IMG/VR virus record: IMGVR_UViG_3300023180_000421
Span: 1-23,048 of that record
DNA length: 23,048 nt
Source: a virus
Strand: one strand, 5' to 3'
How positions within the stretch are numbered: position 1 is the first letter of the stretch; each line of letters opens with the position of its first letter. This document shows, one piece after another, positions 20,881 through 23,048 of this stretch. Both the position numbers and the translations under genes were made by a program. Under the pieces are notes generated by a model. The model was not told the origin of the DNA. It searched no databases and saw only the letters and a program-made list of their open reading frames with translations.

Positions 20881-20947
20881 CTTGAAGTATAGAAGAAGTG
20901 AATATTATTAGTGTAAACAATACAATGAGAATTATAATTGCCCACAT
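20873..20947 (-). CDS. 24-aa hydrophobic peptide behind the methyltransferase
   Basis: A tiny frame, MWAIIILIVLFTLIIFTSSI and then LQDL, almost wholly a membrane helix. Its TGA lies in the stem of the following terminator and its ATG follows a GAGAG purine run and an AGTGAT/ATCACT inverted repeat that overlaps the methyltransferase stop. Such peptides can be small photosystem subunits, membrane toxins or chance. The close fit between two regulatory elements favours a gene, but evidence is thin. Confidence 0.4.
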   Translation of the reverse strand: MWAIIILIVLFTLIIFTSSILQDL

Positions 20948-20957
20948 AAGTGATCTC

Positions 20958-21713
20958 TCAATCACTCAAGTATTTATCAAGAGGTGCAAATGTATCAATT
21001 CTCTCTTGTGCAACTTTACAATATGTTTCACTCATATCTATACCAATATAATTTCTCTCCAGTTTGTGAGCAACAAAAGTAGTTGTACCTGCACCATTGA
21101 ATGGATCCAACACAACATCACCTCTGTAAGAAAATAGTTTCAAGCAACGCTCTACTAATTCTTCAGGAAACATTGCTGGATGTCCATAGTCTTTCATCTT
21201 GGTTTCTGGTGCTATAGACCAGTGACCATTGACATACTTGATGAACTCATCTTTAGTAATGTCAATGTTTTCTTTATTTCCAGGGTGTTTGAGAGTATCT
21301 TTACTAAAAACTTCAATAAATTCAAAAGGATAAGACAAGTATGGACATGATGGTGACTTCCAACTACCCCATGCTGTCAGTTTTTTAAGATTATTCTTCA
21401 ACCAAATAATCTCTCCTCTCCAGATCATACCTTCACTGATCATTCTTTGAGTGATCTTGTGATGAGTAGGAAAGTATTGTTTGTAGTTGGGTTGGATGTT
21501 GATGATGAGTCTGCCACCAGACTTTAGCACACGCTTACACTCAACAAAGACTGAAAGAATTTTCTCAAGGTATTCATCAGCATCACCTCCATCATCATGA
21601 GTATCATACTCCATGCCATAGTTATATGGAGGTGATGTCAAAACAATATCAACAGACTCATCGTCCATTTCTTTCAGTGCAACGAGAGAATCTGAACAGA
21701 TGATTTCATTCAT
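20958..21713 (-). CDS. DNA N4-cytosine methyltransferase of a type II R-M system
   Basis: A 251-aa methyltransferase of the beta-class order. The catalytic motif TSPPY (residues 26-30, VLTSPPYNYGMEYD) comes first and the AdoMet-binding motif DPFNGAGTT (203-211) last, followed by RNYIGIDMSETYC. TSPPY is typical of enzymes making N4-methylcytosine. The middle part (WLKNNLKKLTAWGSWKSPSCPYL) resembles CTAG-type methyltransferases as recalled. It would protect phage DNA from the endonuclease encoded directly upstream; the two genes overlap by ATGA. Target CTAG is inferred from the partner's family. Confidence 0.85.
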   Translation of the reverse strand: MNEIICSDSLVALKEMDDESVDIVLTSPPYNYGMEYDTHDDGGDADEYLEKILSVFVECKRVLKSGGRLIINIQPNYKQYFPTHHKITQRMISEGMIWRGEIIWLKNNLKKLTAWGSWKSPSCPYLSYPFEFIEVFSKDTLKHPGNKENIDITKDEFIKYVNGHWSIAPETKMKDYGHPAMFPEELVERCLKLFSYRGDVVLDPFNGAGTTTFVAHKLERNYIGIDMSETYCKVAQERIDTFAPLDKYLSD

Positions 21714-22228
21714 ATAATTTTGAGTCCTTTCTTTCCATTGGAATAGTAGATGATGCGATAAGGAATAGTTTCCTTACCAGCATTGATAGTCTTCTTGTAA
21801 GTGTTTGGTTTGATTGACACTGGTTCATCACCAATGAAACCATCAATACCTTTTGCTTCTTCTTTTACGTTAGCAAGACGATAAGACTGACCATCAGCAC
21901 ATAATTTTAGCACGTCAAGTTGAATTTGCAAACCAGAATGAGTCTTGTTAATGATAAGATCTTTAGTCCATGCACGAACATCTTCTTTAGTGAGTTCATT
22001 GAGATTCTCTTTCATAGCAAGGACACATTCCCAGATCTTATTTGCTGCTGCGTCAATCTTATCTTCACCATCATAAAACCTTTCCCAGTCAGCAACCTCA
22101 TGACTATCACATTCGTCTCTAAACTTTTGAATCAGTTCACTCATCTGACCCACGTGTTGAGGTCTGGTTGCTTGCGAAAAACTGTTGGCAAGGTTGATAA
22201 CAGATCCAATGTACTTTAGAAGTACCAT
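21710..22228 (-). CDS. MjaI-family type II restriction endonuclease
   Basis: A 172-aa protein. The N-terminal YIGSVINLANSFSQATRPQHVGQMSELI is the hallmark of the MjaI family (RE_MjaI), whose founding enzyme cleaves CTAG. Further family patterns are AWTKDLIINKTHSGLQIQ and AKGIDGFIGDEPVSIKPNTYKK, where Asp and the E..SIK stretch could form the metal-binding catalytic site. Length is normal, with no breaks, so it may be active. It is transcribed before its methyltransferase, with a 4-base overlap, from a promoter just after psbA. Likely roles are cutting host or rival phage DNA. Activity and specificity are inferred. Confidence 0.8.
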   Translation of the reverse strand: MVLLKYIGSVINLANSFSQATRPQHVGQMSELIQKFRDECDSHEVADWERFYDGEDKIDAAANKIWECVLAMKENLNELTKEDVRAWTKDLIINKTHSGLQIQLDVLKLCADGQSYRLANVKEEAKGIDGFIGDEPVSIKPNTYKKTINAGKETIPYRIIYYSNGKKGLKII

Positions 22229-22249
22229 TCTTAATTGTTAACTGAAGTT

Positions 22250-22258
22250 ATTATAGCA
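22250..22258 (-). promoter_or_regulatory. Extended -10 promoter of the R-M operon
   Basis: Minus-strand TGCTATAAT, a perfect extended -10, lies directly after the psbA terminator T-run and 22 bases before the endonuclease start. The -35 position (22273-22278, CCCAGT) falls in the terminator loop and is not consensus. Confidence 0.6.
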
Positions 22259-22259
22259 C

Positions 22260-22282
22260 AAAAAAGGACCCCACTGGGGTCC
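22260..22282 (-). terminator. Terminator after psbA
   Basis: Minus-strand GGACCCC/GGGGTCC stem (7 bp) with loop AGT, followed by six T. It lies 30 bases after the psbA stop. Confidence 0.85.
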
Positions 22283-22311
22283 TTGTGACAGTTATTCAGT
22301 TGTTAGATATA

Positions 22312-23048
<737 letters not shown>

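Overview
This window is part of the genome of a T4-like cyanophage (a cyanomyovirus infecting marine Synechococcus or Prochlorococcus). T4-type tail, replication and late-transcription genes (gp26, gp51, gp54-like, gp4, gp48, gp53, gp32, gp59, gp33) sit beside photosynthesis genes typical of cyanophages: psbA, psbD and petE (plastocyanin). thyX, phoH and a glutaredoxin complete the picture. The DNA is AT-rich and very compact, with most genes overlapping by 1-20 bases. No tRNA, IS element or CRISPR array was seen.

Layout. (1) 1-5999, minus strand: tail and baseplate assembly genes, in transcription order gp54-like tube initiator, gp26, gp51, two large tail proteins carrying different cell-wall hydrolase domains, and a gp27-like hub protein cut by the window edge. 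gp26 ends in a textbook -1 slippery heptamer that would fuse it to gp51. (2) 6001-9244, plus strand: a late promoter (TATAAATA), then gp4, an unknown protein, gp48 and gp53, closed by a bidirectional terminator. (3) 9297-14187, minus strand: DNA metabolism and late transcription (thyX, an 82-aa protein, phoH, a RecB/Cas4-like nuclease, gp33, gp59, a DUF1825-like protein, gp32, a 38-aa membrane peptide). (4) 13999-18553, minus strand: about twenty small, mostly unknown genes, including glutaredoxin and a DUF4278-like protein, punctuated by terminators and sigma70-type promoters. (5) 18550-23048, minus strand: the photosynthesis block: psbA, a restriction-modification pair, psbD, two small genes, petE, and three tiny membrane proteins chained to petE by overlapping start and stop codons.

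The most notable content is a complete type II restriction-modification pair between psbA and psbD (20958-22228). It consists of an MjaI-family endonuclease (the family cuts CTAG) and a TSPPY-type N4-cytosine methyltransferase. CTAG was found only six times in the window by eye, against about eighty expected from base composition, which fits a CTAG-directed system. A second notable pattern is regulatory: at three places on the minus strand a promoter appears fused to a terminator, with the -35 position falling in the terminator loop.

All coordinates, motifs and translations were read by eye. Family assignments come from recalled sequence patterns and no database search was run.
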